Of a DNA stretch of 64,000 nucleotides, positions 33,409 to 42,850 are shown in pieces. The stretch's first letter is position 1. Each line of letters begins with the position of its first letter. The stretch is from Butyrivibrio sp. AE2015. GTDB taxonomy: Bacteria > Bacillota > Clostridia > Lachnospirales > Lachnospiraceae. The position numbers and the translations under genes are program-made. The notes under the pieces were generated by a model that was not told the DNA's origin, did no database searches, and saw nothing but the letters and a program-made list of their open reading frames with translations. The DNA lies in assembly GCF_000420825.1 (NCBI RefSeq), contig NZ_ATVR01000008.1:1-64000 (forward strand), written 5' to 3'.

Positions 33409-34572
33409 ATGAATATGGCTGATACATTACCAATCCTGGTTTTTAAAGGTGATAATTCTCTTTGTTATGGAATACTTACTTCCTTTAGTGAACAGCTTAA
33501 AGATGCCCTCATTTCTATTGGCGAAGAGGTCATATATGTTGACCCTGCTGAAACTTCTGTAGAAGAACTTATTGGGAAGCGATATAAAGCTATCATCGCA
33601 TTTATGGAAAACATTTTTTACAGCGTCCTTGATGATGGTAGTTTTGTCTTTGATTCATTTTATGGCCCAAAGTTCAATTATTGGACAGATTATCCCGCCT
33701 TTTATTACAGATATGTCCAGAAGGTTCCTAAAGACTATTACATCTTGACGCAGGATAGAAACTACGTGAAATTCATAAACAGGTACTATAAAAATGTGAG
33801 AGCTTTTTTTCTTCCGCCGGGGGGAAAAAAGATTGATGAACTCATACCCTTTAACGAAAGAAAATATGATCTGTCTTTTGCGGGCTCTTTTTCTAATTGG
33901 GAGAGATGTGTTAAGAGTTTTAATTTAAAGGATGAGACTACAAAAATACTGGTTGATAACTATTTGGAATTTATGGTTACAAACCCTGATTATACAACAG
34001 AAGATGCTTTTAGTGCTGTACTTGAAAAATTAGGGGTAAACTTGACAGATGATCAGTTTGTACAGGAACTGTCAAAACTTCACAGACTTGCTGAACTAGG
34101 TGCAGCAAAGTTATATCGTCAGGGAATTCTTCAAACAATACTTGATAGTGGAATAACTGTGGATGTGTTTGGAGACAGTTGGAAAGATGCCCCTTTTGCT
34201 GGCAATAAATATTTGAGGATTCACCAGGAGATACCTGCTGATAAAGTAAGCACGATATATGCCAATTCCAAAATGAGTCTTAATATCATGACCTGGCACA
34301 AAGATAGTATCACTGAGAGGGTGCTTGATGCCATGATGGCAAGAAGTATAGTTATTTCAGATTACACACCTGCTTTAAGCGAGAGTTTTGAGAATGAAAA
34401 AGAAATTCTTCTCTTTTCCCTAAATGATATTGCGGCAATTCCTGATATGGTCAGAAGAAACATTCAGAATTCTCAAATTGCAGATCTTGCTCATGAAAAA
34501 GCGAAAGCTGATTTTTCCTGGACTAAATTTGCTGAGAGATTTTTGAAAATAATAGAAATGATAAATGAATGA
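33409..34572 (+). CDS. Divergent CgeB-like glycosyltransferase
   Basis: The 387 residues have a divergent N-terminal half (ILVFKGDNSLCYGILTSF) and a C-terminal half with the CgeB arrangement: YANSKMSLNIMTWHKDSITERVLDAMMARSIVISD (about 283-317) and ENEKEILLFSLND. The gene begins one base after the GT2 stop and its own stop overlaps the next start by four bases, so the three are translationally coupled. It is the most diverged of the CgeB-like copies. Confidence 0.75.
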   Translation: MNMADTLPILVFKGDNSLCYGILTSFSEQLKDALISIGEEVIYVDPAETSVEELIGKRYKAIIAFMENIFYSVLDDGSFVFDSFYGPKFNYWTDYPAFYYRYVQKVPKDYYILTQDRNYVKFINRYYKNVRAFFLPPGGKKIDELIPFNERKYDLSFAGSFSNWERCVKSFNLKDETTKILVDNYLEFMVTNPDYTTEDAFSAVLEKLGVNLTDDQFVQELSKLHRLAELGAAKLYRQGILQTILDSGITVDVFGDSWKDAPFAGNKYLRIHQEIPADKVSTIYANSKMSLNIMTWHKDSITERVLDAMMARSIVISDYTPALSESFENEKEILLFSLNDIAAIPDMVRRNIQNSQIADLAHEKAKADFSWTKFAERFLKIIEMINE

Positions 34573-35537
34573 AGGAGTCTAAGGTGAATATTATCACGGC
34601 TTTGAATAAAAGGTATATTCCTTATACAACTGTAATGCTGACTTCTCTTGCAATGAACAATCCTGAAAAAATAGATGTATATTTGCTAAACAGTGAATTA
34701 TCTGATGAAGATATTGCCTGCATGCAGAATGCCCTCAAAAACTATGCAGTCATGCTTCATGGATTAAAAGTTGAGAGGGAATTGTTCAGTGAAAGACTTC
34801 CTCATGATGAACAGTGGAGCATTGAAACCTACTATAGGCTTGCCATGCTGGATATTTTACCTGAATGTGTAGAGAGAATCCTTTATCTGGATGGGGATAT
34901 GGTAATAAATAAACCCTTACAGGAAATATATTCTTTAGATTTTGAAGGGAAGAATATATTGGCTTGTGATGATAAGTGCGGACATAATACTCCTGATAGT
35001 TATGGCCCTAAAAATAATCAAATGCTTAAAGAGGCTTATGAAAATGGCTATAGATATTTTAATGCAGGTGTAATGCTTCTTAATATCAAACAGATGAGAA
35101 AACAGTATAGTTTTCAGGTTTATTTGGATGCGATAGAATCATGGAATTATGAGATGGAGGCACCGGATCAGGATATTCTTAATTGGGTTCATTGGAAAGA
35201 AGTAGAGTACCTTGATTACAGTAAGTATGATCTGTTTGCACGAGTTGCACATTCGGCGGATGTGACTTATGAAGAAGTAAAAAATAATGTTGCAATAATT
35301 CATTTTGCCGGAGATAAACCTTGGGCAAATGGAAGCTATCACTTTGATATAGAAAAAATCTGGTGGGATTATGCAAAAGAGACGCCTTATTATAGAGTAC
35401 TTTTAGAAGAATTTGTGGATTCTGCCATGACTGATCCTTCTATTGAGACTATGATCAGAGATTTGGTTTCAAAGAATGAAGACCAGAAAAAGACATTAGA
35501 CCTTGTGATGGGGAAAATAAAAGGTATGATAACATGA
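34569..35537 (+). CDS. GT8 family glycosyltransferase
   Basis: This 322-residue protein is a retaining GT-A enzyme of the GT8 family. Motifs: NIITALNKRYIPYTTVMLTSL at the N-terminus, the metal-binding ILYLDGDMVINK (about 98-109), FNAGVMLLN, PDQDILN and the HFAGDKPW block near 240, all normal for the family and all intact. The family includes LPS galactosyl- and glucosyltransferases. It overlaps the previous gene by ATGA. Confidence 0.92.
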   Translation: MKESKVNIITALNKRYIPYTTVMLTSLAMNNPEKIDVYLLNSELSDEDIACMQNALKNYAVMLHGLKVERELFSERLPHDEQWSIETYYRLAMLDILPECVERILYLDGDMVINKPLQEIYSLDFEGKNILACDDKCGHNTPDSYGPKNNQMLKEAYENGYRYFNAGVMLLNIKQMRKQYSFQVYLDAIESWNYEMEAPDQDILNWVHWKEVEYLDYSKYDLFARVAHSADVTYEEVKNNVAIIHFAGDKPWANGSYHFDIEKIWWDYAKETPYYRVLLEEFVDSAMTDPSIETMIRDLVSKNEDQKKTLDLVMGKIKGMIT

Positions 35538-35554
35538 AATTTTTATTATATCTT

Positions 35555-36718
35555 TTACAGGTAAGAGAGCATTTCCTGAACGCGTGTCATGAAGTTAAAA
35601 TCCTTTGATATGCGTTCAAAGCCTTTTTGGGCAATCTTCATTCTTTCATTATCGTGTCTTAAGCAATAGTCTATTTTTTCTATGGCATCCTCAACAGATT
35701 CGTATGTGACAATCTCATCAGGATCAAAAAAATCATCCATCTCAGGCTGATGATTTGTAATAAGAAACCCTCCACATCCTAAAACATCGACTACCCGTAA
35801 AGGAATTCCTGTGCGGTTGGCCCTGGTTGTAGGATTAAGGTTTATCTTACAGCTCTTAAAAACCTGTGGCATTTCTTCGTGATAAGAGACAGGTCCGTTT
35901 ATTGAGATATTATGAGAACTTAGGACTTGCCTATCCTGATCATTTATTTCCGCTATGTACAATCTTGTGTCAAAGCCTCTTTCTCCGCACATATTAAGAA
36001 GCACCAGGCGATCCAGGTGCGTAAGGTGAGCACAAACAGAAAAAAACAACTGATCTTTTGAGGGCTGTATAGCAGTTTCTGACTGCGACTTAAAATATGA
36101 ATTTACATCCCCTATAAAGTCATCAGTCAGGGCTGAGTCTATGACAAAGCTGCCACTTTTTTTCATCTGGACAGCAACGATTGCATCCATGTACTTTTGC
36201 TGCTCAGGTGACATTATGGCCTTAAGACTATAGAATGTATCTGAAAAGTATAATCCACCGACAAGAGAAACGTCTGAGGAAAACTTTTTGGGGTTTGGGC
36301 CAATTGTGGATAACCTTTCGACATTTGCTGCGAGAGGGAGATAATAAACGGTATCTAACCCCAAATCATTTTTGTAATGCTGATACTCATATCTTGAAAA
36401 GAAAAAGATATGGTTAGTTGGGAAATCCATTGTTTCTATGGATGGCAGATCTGCTGGACTGTCATATACCCATGAGAAATAAGGGATATTCTTTTCTTTG
36501 CACGGCAAAGATACCACAGGATAGTAATTAGTGGTAAATACCAGATCTATTTCATTCTCTGCTAAATCTTTATTTATCACAAAAGAAAAATCTTCGTCGT
36601 GATACCTGTCTTTTACAGGATAAAAGCGTGTGATACATTTATGTCCCAGCTTTTTTAAGCAATACTCCATGTCTTTTATCTGAAAAGAGCCAAACAGGTC
36701 GTAAATTAGCACATTCAT
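35555..36718 (-). CDS. CgeB-like glycosyltransferase, minus strand
   Basis: This 387-residue member has NVLIYDLFGSFQIKDMEYCLKKLGHK at the start, IDLVFTTNYYPVVSLPC and PYFSWVYDSPADL, and the C-terminal MPQVFKSCKINLNPTTRANRTGIPLRVVDVLGCGGFLITNHQPE block (about 287-331). It is closest to the 25455 copy. It converges on the GT8 gene with only 17 bases between stops and faces away from the methyltransferase gene. Its promoter should lie in 36719-36790. Confidence 0.85.
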   Translation of the reverse strand: MNVLIYDLFGSFQIKDMEYCLKKLGHKCITRFYPVKDRYHDEDFSFVINKDLAENEIDLVFTTNYYPVVSLPCKEKNIPYFSWVYDSPADLPSIETMDFPTNHIFFFSRYEYQHYKNDLGLDTVYYLPLAANVERLSTIGPNPKKFSSDVSLVGGLYFSDTFYSLKAIMSPEQQKYMDAIVAVQMKKSGSFVIDSALTDDFIGDVNSYFKSQSETAIQPSKDQLFFSVCAHLTHLDRLVLLNMCGERGFDTRLYIAEINDQDRQVLSSHNISINGPVSYHEEMPQVFKSCKINLNPTTRANRTGIPLRVVDVLGCGGFLITNHQPEMDDFFDPDEIVTYESVEDAIEKIDYCLRHDNERMKIAQKGFERISKDFNFMTRVQEMLSYL

Positions 36719-36840
36719 CGCAAATCCCTCTGACTATAATTATCACATATATTATCGATATTTCCAATCAAATAAATCGTAATAAAATCAAAAATGCCTT
36801 ATAATATAAGTGGGAGATTATGCGCTGTTTAGGAGACATG

Positions 36841-37725
36841 ATGGAGAAGGGTAGAAATCTTGGCTTAAAAGAGCATAAATGCAGAGTGTGCGGCATGACA
36901 GGCAGCTTTCAGTCATATCTGGCAAAAGAGATGATGATGGGAACAGAGGATGAGTTTGAATATTTTGTCTGTGACAACTGTGGCTGTATACAAATATCTG
37001 AAGTGCCAGAGAATCTTGGATACTACTATAGTGGAGAATATTATAGCTACCAGTTTGAGGCTGATGAGGAATCATTATCTGAAATAAATATTGATGATAA
37101 CCAAAAGATACTTGATGTTGGGTGTGGAAGCGGAAGCTGGCTTTATGAAATGGCAAAACAGGGATGTGGAAACCTGTATGGATGCGATCCTTTTATCGAA
37201 AGAGATATTGTCTATTCGAATCGCGTGCATATAAGAAAATGCGATATTACAGAGATGGAAGGCGATGGCACCTTTGATCTGATAAGAATGGGAGATTCGC
37301 TTGAGCATGTCACAAATCCACAAGAAGTTATGCATAATGCTAACAGACTACTTAAGGATGGGGGCCAATTGTGGATCAAAATACCTATTTTCCCGAATTT
37401 TTTATTTGATATGTTTGGAACATACTGGTATCAGTTAGATGCACCAAGGCATATTTTTATACCATCAGTCAAAACTTTGAAACTGTTGGCTGATAATAAT
37501 GGATTTGAAATACTGAGAATAGAATATAAAACAACTAACGGATGTATGGTGAGAAGCTTTCTCTATCAGCATGGTATTACCTATAGGGACCAGACTGAAG
37601 AAGTAAGAAAGAAGTATTTTTCTGATGAGACTATTCCTAAAGTTAATGAGATATGCAAAAAGGAAGATGCTAACCGATATGGAGACCACGTTGATATTTG
37701 GATGAAAAAAGACACCGCTTTTTAA
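36841..37725 (+). CDS. SAM-dependent methyltransferase with N-terminal zinc-ribbon-like motif
   Basis: The protein has about 294 residues. The N-terminus has CRVCG and CDNCG pairs (about residues 13-17 and 44-48), a zinc-binding pattern seen in sugar C-methyltransferases and related class I enzymes. The SAM site is ILDVGCGSGSWL (about 91-102), followed by LIRMGDSLEHVTNPQEVM and LWIKIPIFPN. I chose the ATG at 36841 since TATAAT at 36800-36805 would place the start of transcription around 36812, leaving almost no leader for an ATG at 36820, and AGGAG at 36831-36835 fits the later start. It may methylate a nucleotide sugar or glycan end. Confidence 0.83.
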   Translation: MEKGRNLGLKEHKCRVCGMTGSFQSYLAKEMMMGTEDEFEYFVCDNCGCIQISEVPENLGYYYSGEYYSYQFEADEESLSEINIDDNQKILDVGCGSGSWLYEMAKQGCGNLYGCDPFIERDIVYSNRVHIRKCDITEMEGDGTFDLIRMGDSLEHVTNPQEVMHNANRLLKDGGQLWIKIPIFPNFLFDMFGTYWYQLDAPRHIFIPSVKTLKLLADNNGFEILRIEYKTTNGCMVRSFLYQHGITYRDQTEEVRKKYFSDETIPKVNEICKKEDANRYGDHVDIWMKKDTAF

Positions 37726-37792
37726 AGGATTGTTGGTGTCTAATTATGTTGGCTTTCTGGAATGGTTGTCAGAACAAAATAAGTGAGGTTTC

Positions 37793-38803
37793 ATGAAAAA
37801 AGTAAGTGTAATTGTCCCGGCTTTTAATTCACATAATACGCTTCCAAGATGTCTTGACAGTCTTGTGAATCAGACTCTTGAGGATATAGAGATCATTGTG
37901 ATCAATGACGCTTCTTCAGATGACACCTGGGACATAATGCTTGACTATGAAAGCAGGTATCCGGAGAAGCTGATCGTTATTGATGGCGGAGTTAACAGAG
38001 GAAGCGGTGGCGCCAGAAATCAGGGATTTGATATGGCCTCCGGTGAGTATATAGGCCTTGTTGATAGCGATGACTATATAGCACCGGGAATGTACGATCT
38101 TTTATATAAAAAGGCCAAAGAAACTGATGCGGACATAGTGGATACGGGCTTTTACAGTGAAGCCATGGATAAGGCAATCGTTTATACAAGCGATGATCTG
38201 ACCGGAGAACTTGATGCTGATAAGAGAAAAAGGCTGATAGTAACGGGAGGATATCTTGTTACCAAAATATTTAAAAACGAGTTATGGAATAACCCGCCAA
38301 TAAGAATGAGAGAGCACGTAAGGTGTCTTGAAGATACAGAAATACTTATCTATATGTATCTTAAGGCAAAAAAGGTAAGCAATGTCAAAGAAGTTATGTA
38401 CAGATATTGCGATGTTGCGCAGTCTGCCACCAAGACCATGGATCTAAAAACGTATTATGACTCCATCTATGGTGCTATAGGAGCAATTTACGACGTTTGC
38501 CATGAAATTGATACTTATGCGGAGTGCAGGGAAATAATTGAATATGCTATCGCTAATCTGTATTCATATGGCATAAATCGCTGTCTGTATGATCAGATAA
38601 TCAGATTCGGCGCAGCGAAACAGAACATAAAAAAGTATTTCAACAATGTTGGATACAATGAGAAAAAAATGCTATCTGATCTATGTAAGATGAAAAATGA
38701 AATTGGAATAGGAAGCTACAGAGACAATCCTGAAGTGATAAGAAGAATCAGTGAACTGGACATATTGATCATGGAGGAGTGCGACAAGAGGTTTATTAAA
38801 TGA
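37793..38803 (+). CDS. GT2 family glycosyltransferase
   Basis: The 336 residues begin with a typical GT2 domain: VSVIVPAFNSHNTLPRCLDSLVNQTLEDIEIIVINDASSDDTW (broken across residues 3-45), GGARNQGFDMASGEYIGLVDSDDYI (about 73-98) with the DSDD metal motif. After about residue 220 the sequence is helical. The stop overlaps the start of the next gene by four bases. It is similar in layout to capsule and wall polymer transferases of Firmicutes. Confidence 0.92.
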   Translation: MKKVSVIVPAFNSHNTLPRCLDSLVNQTLEDIEIIVINDASSDDTWDIMLDYESRYPEKLIVIDGGVNRGSGGARNQGFDMASGEYIGLVDSDDYIAPGMYDLLYKKAKETDADIVDTGFYSEAMDKAIVYTSDDLTGELDADKRKRLIVTGGYLVTKIFKNELWNNPPIRMREHVRCLEDTEILIYMYLKAKKVSNVKEVMYRYCDVAQSATKTMDLKTYYDSIYGAIGAIYDVCHEIDTYAECREIIEYAIANLYSYGINRCLYDQIIRFGAAKQNIKKYFNNVGYNEKKMLSDLCKMKNEIGIGSYRDNPEVIRRISELDILIMEECDKRFIK

Positions 38804-41800
38804 GGATAGCTGTTGCCTATTTTAATGAACTTAAAAAAGAAGATCTGGTATGGGCTCTTTTGCAGCAAGGTCATGATGCCCAGATAATTGACCTGCCCAT
38901 ATCTATTTATAGTGTAGATAAGCCAGATGCAGAAAAATATGCGGATCAAATAAAAAAGAACAATATCGAAGCTGTTCTTACCTATGACTTTAGTGCGGCA
39001 CTTTCTGATGGATGTAAATTGGCTGGCATTCCTTATATTTCATGGATCTACGATTGCCCGCAAAAAGCTCTGTACGAAGAGGCAGTAGCAAATGACTGTA
39101 ACTACATTTTTTCTTTTGATAAAAAACAGGTTGAGGTAATAAAAAAGCATGGCGGAAAACATGCTTACTATCAGCCGCTAGGAACAAATATCCTTAGAAA
39201 CTCGGGAATTGTCATCACTAAAGAAGATGAAGAAAAATATTCCTGCGATATATCTTTTGTTGGAAATCTGTTTTCGAATGGTATTTATGATCTGTGCGAA
39301 GCAGTAGCAACAGATGCTACCAAGAGAGAATATGGGAAAGTTTTTGAAGATACTTATGGTAAGTGGGATGGGATTGACAGGATTCATAACAGACTGAGCC
39401 GGGAAGCTATTGATAACCTGCTTGATATAGGCAGAGACGAGCTTGCAAATGACTTTCGAATGGATCTGGACGACTATTTTGGAGCAAGACTTTTTTCTTA
39501 TGAGCTGGCTAAAAGAGAGCGCACAGAGATGCTTCAGAGATTATCGCCTTACAATATCAGATTTTATACAGGTGAAAAAAATGTAGATATAAAGGGCGTC
39601 ACTCCTTATCCCCCAATAAACTATATGGAGGAACTACCCAAAGTATATGCCCTTAGCAAGATCAATATGAACATAACTCTTCACAGCATTACAGAAGGGA
39701 TACCTCTTAGAGTTTTCGACATAATGGGAGTTGGAGGCTTTGTACTATCTAACTATCAGCCGGCGATAGAAGAAGAGTTTAAGATCAATCAGGAAATAGT
39801 TGTATATAAAGATCTTGATGAAATGGAAGATAAAGTTAGGTTTTACCTATCTCATGAAGATGCAAGGCAGAGGATTGCTTTGAACGGATATAAGGCAGTT
39901 TCTGAAAGATTCAACAATGAAAAACAGATAGGGGTTATGGTGGAAAAAGCGTTTTCGGATAAGCTAAAAAAGAAAATTCAAAGGCTTGAGTGGTGGCCTG
40001 AAGAAGATCCTGATGAGGTTATGAAACTTGCCCAAAGCATGCGTATTTCAAGTGATGAGTTAGGAACGTTTGCAGGTCAGTATGCCATGGACCCGGAGTA
40101 TGTAAATGGGCGTATTTTTGGCGGTGACGAGCCGATAGATAAGTTTTTCCGCAATCAGGATGTTGTCACTGATATGTGTGAGGATTGGGACAACTATAAG
40201 AGAGATTATTTGTCATCTCAGGAAAAAGTCTGCTTTATAACATGCTGCAATAATGAAAATGAATACGATGAGATGAAAGCATGGATAGACAGACTATGGG
40301 TTCCGGAAGGAATTGAGCTGGAGTTTATAAAGATCACAGAGGCAGAGTCTATTTTTAAAGCTTACAACGAAGCTATGAGAAGTTCTGATGCCAGATATAA
40401 GGTATATCTTCATCAGGATGTAAGAATACTAAATCCCTATTTTATCTTTGACTTTATTGATGTATTCAGGCGCCATCCAAAGGCAGGTCTTATTGGAATG
40501 ATGGGAGCAGGGTGCGTTCCTGACCTGGGAGTAATGTGGAAGGCTCAAAGGTATGGAGCAGTTGTCCATGTTGAAGAAGACGATGAAGGAAATATCAGTA
40601 CTTACCATGAGCATGTTTCCTGCGGAAAAGACTACGCCGCTTCTCTGACAGATGGATTCATCATGATAACACAGAAAGACATTCCATGGAGGGAAGATAT
40701 TTTTGATGGATGGCATTTTTATGACGCCTCTCAGTCCATGGAGTTTATTAAAAAGGGATATGAAGTAATAATCCCAGATCAAAAGAATGCCTGGTGTATG
40801 CATGATTTTGGAAAGATACGGTGGGATGACTATGAAGAAACCAGACAGATTTTTGTAAAGAACTATATCGAAAACGAAGAGTACAAAAAAGCAAGGCTTG
40901 ATAGGCCTGTGGTTATTGTGGTCGTGTCATATAATTCGTCGCAGGTTATGCGTGACAATATTAAAAGCATCCGGGATAATGCGCCAAAGGGCGGTTATAA
41001 GATTGTAGTAGTGGATAATGCCTCGAATGATGGGATAGATAAGTGGCTTTCTGAGCAGGAAGATATTCTTTTTATTGGGAATCATCACAATGCAGGATAT
41101 GGTCCTGCCTGCAATCAGGGAGCCAGCGCAACTATCGGTACAGAATATGAAGATTGTGATGTCTTTATTCTTAACAATGACACAAGGCTGGCGAAAGGGG
41201 CTATTGAAAACCTTAAGAAAGCTCTTTATTCATCAAGTGATACCGGAGCAGTAGGTTGTGTTGCCAACAGAGCAGGCAATAAGCAGCAGATAGATGTTGA
41301 GTTTGAAAATGTGGATGACTATTTGGCTTTTGGAGAAAAAAACAATGTGCCAATGGATGATCCATATCTTGAAAGAGTGAGGCTCTCCGGCTTTGCTATG
41401 CTCATACGAAGGAATGTATGGGATGAAGTAGGCGGATTTGATGAGGACTTTGTGCCGGGGTATTTTGAAGATGATGCACTTTCAATGGAGATATTAAGGC
41501 GAGGATACAGGCTCAAGGTTGTGAGAAACAGCTTTATATATCACATAGGAACTGAGAGCTTTAAAAATGTTGATATAGATAGTTACGTTTATAAAAACTA
41601 TCTGCTGTTCATGAAAAAATACGGGTACAACATCATCCCGTACGCAGATGCCAAAGGGGACGTGATAGCACATATTCCATATGGCCCGGCTGACAGTTTT
41701 AAGGTGCTTCATTATGGGTGCGGCCTGGGAGCTGATCTTAAGGCTATTCGGAGCCTTTTTCCAAATAGCAACGTAGCAGGAATAGAGGAGGATGAAAATA

Positions 41801-42006
41801 TCCGCGCGATAGCATCTGCTACGGAGACTGTTTATAATAACTTACAGGACTTTGCAGATCAATATGTCGATCCCAAAATAGATGTTCTTATTATTTCAAA
41901 AGAAAAACTAGAGTCAATGAGTGATGAAGAAAAAGACACTATTGTAAAACGCCTTTCGGAGAAACCGGCTCTTTTGTACAGAGAGTATTCAGAGAATAGC
42001 CAATGA
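38800..42006 (+). CDS. Fusion of CgeB-like, GT2-like (PF13712 type), GT2 and methyltransferase-like modules
   Basis: This 1068-residue protein has four modules. Residues 1-385 are CgeB-like (IPYISWIYDCPQKAL, ALSKINMNITLHSITEGIPLRVFDIMGVGGFVLSN). Residues about 470-690 resemble the Glyco_tranf_2_5 type with VCFITCCNNENEYDEM, YKVYLHQDVRILN and LTDGFIMITQ. Residues about 700-930 are a GT2 module with IVVVSYNSSQ, LNNDT (about 791) and GGFDEDFVPGYFEDDALS, very close to that of the 26645 protein. Residues about 965-1060 are methyltransferase-like with HYGCGLGADLKAIRSLFPNS. All three transferase modules keep their key motifs, so one polypeptide could add up to three sugars in sequence. Confidence 0.83.
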   Translation: MRIAVAYFNELKKEDLVWALLQQGHDAQIIDLPISIYSVDKPDAEKYADQIKKNNIEAVLTYDFSAALSDGCKLAGIPYISWIYDCPQKALYEEAVANDCNYIFSFDKKQVEVIKKHGGKHAYYQPLGTNILRNSGIVITKEDEEKYSCDISFVGNLFSNGIYDLCEAVATDATKREYGKVFEDTYGKWDGIDRIHNRLSREAIDNLLDIGRDELANDFRMDLDDYFGARLFSYELAKRERTEMLQRLSPYNIRFYTGEKNVDIKGVTPYPPINYMEELPKVYALSKINMNITLHSITEGIPLRVFDIMGVGGFVLSNYQPAIEEEFKINQEIVVYKDLDEMEDKVRFYLSHEDARQRIALNGYKAVSERFNNEKQIGVMVEKAFSDKLKKKIQRLEWWPEEDPDEVMKLAQSMRISSDELGTFAGQYAMDPEYVNGRIFGGDEPIDKFFRNQDVVTDMCEDWDNYKRDYLSSQEKVCFITCCNNENEYDEMKAWIDRLWVPEGIELEFIKITEAESIFKAYNEAMRSSDARYKVYLHQDVRILNPYFIFDFIDVFRRHPKAGLIGMMGAGCVPDLGVMWKAQRYGAVVHVEEDDEGNISTYHEHVSCGKDYAASLTDGFIMITQKDIPWREDIFDGWHFYDASQSMEFIKKGYEVIIPDQKNAWCMHDFGKIRWDDYEETRQIFVKNYIENEEYKKARLDRPVVIVVVSYNSSQVMRDNIKSIRDNAPKGGYKIVVVDNASNDGIDKWLSEQEDILFIGNHHNAGYGPACNQGASATIGTEYEDCDVFILNNDTRLAKGAIENLKKALYSSSDTGAVGCVANRAGNKQQIDVEFENVDDYLAFGEKNNVPMDDPYLERVRLSGFAMLIRRNVWDEVGGFDEDFVPGYFEDDALSMEILRRGYRLKVVRNSFIYHIGTESFKNVDIDSYVYKNYLLFMKKYGYNIIPYADAKGDVIAHIPYGPADSFKVLHYGCGLGADLKAIRSLFPNSNVAGIEEDENIRAIASATETVYNNLQDFADQYVDPKIDVLIISKEKLESMSDEEKDTIVKRLSEKPALLYREYSENSQ

Positions 42007-42836
42007 CAGAGTTTAGCGTAGTTATACCAACTTATAACAGAGAAAACAGAATAGAAGCGGCTATAGAAAGCGTACTTAAGCAGGATGGTGCAGGCGAATA
42101 CTTTAAGCTAAAGGAGATCATCGTCATAGATGACTGTTCAACTGACAATACCGAAAAGGTTATTGAGACTTTCAGAGAGAAAGAAGCTGGTCAGTTGCAG
42201 AAGTCAGGAACAAAGCTTATCTATTATCGGCTTGACAGAAATTCAGGCCCCGGAAAGGCAAGGAATGTTGGGGCAGAGATGGCTAAGAGTAAGTTTATTG
42301 CCTTTCAGGATAGCGATGACCTGTGGTTTCCACAGAAGCTAAAAGAAATGTCTTTATTTATGGTTGAGAATCCCGGAGCTGATCTATATAGCCATTTCTA
42401 TGAAGCTGAGCTTGCAGGAGACAGGAGGGTCCTGGTGGATGCACCAGCCATGGATGATTATTTTGAAGAACTAGCCAAAAGAAACCTTGTAGGAGCGCCC
42501 ACTGTAGTTGTCAAAAGAGATGCATTTCTGAGCATTGACGGTTTTGACGAAGATATGAGAGCTCTTGAAGACTGGGACTTTGCACTGAGATTTGCCTATG
42601 AGCACAGGATAATTTTTGTGCCAAAAGTTTTAATGGAAGTTGATCTTGTAGGGGAAGGCGTGTCATCTAGTGCAGGCAATTATTATGACGCAAGATGCAG
42701 GCTGATAGCTAAGAATAAAAAAATTCTTATGGAAAGAGACTTGTTCAGAACAGCTGTGGAAAGACTTCTAAAAAATGCCGAAGAAAAGGGCATTTTAAAT
42801 GAGGTTGGACAAATTTTGGAATCATATTTGGTGTGA
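42003..42836 (+). CDS. GT2 family glycosyltransferase
   Basis: This 277-residue protein is a compact GT2 enzyme: FSVVIPTYNRENRIEAAIESVLKQ, the VIDDCSTDNT block, GPGKARNVGAEMAKSKFIAFQDSDDLWFP with DSDD near 101-104, and EDWDFALRFAYEH as the acceptor-side ED motif near 192. The start overlaps the stop of the large fusion gene (ATGA). All catalytic motifs are present. Confidence 0.92.
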   Translation: MTEFSVVIPTYNRENRIEAAIESVLKQDGAGEYFKLKEIIVIDDCSTDNTEKVIETFREKEAGQLQKSGTKLIYYRLDRNSGPGKARNVGAEMAKSKFIAFQDSDDLWFPQKLKEMSLFMVENPGADLYSHFYEAELAGDRRVLVDAPAMDDYFEELAKRNLVGAPTVVVKRDAFLSIDGFDEDMRALEDWDFALRFAYEHRIIFVPKVLMEVDLVGEGVSSSAGNYYDARCRLIAKNKKILMERDLFRTAVERLLKNAEEKGILNEVGQILESYLV

Positions 42837-42850
42837 TAAAATAAACGTAT

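Noticed and set aside
37709-37740. GACACC/GGTGTC pair after the methyltransferase gene as terminator
   Set aside because: The loop is long, the stem is only six bases and there is no T-run.
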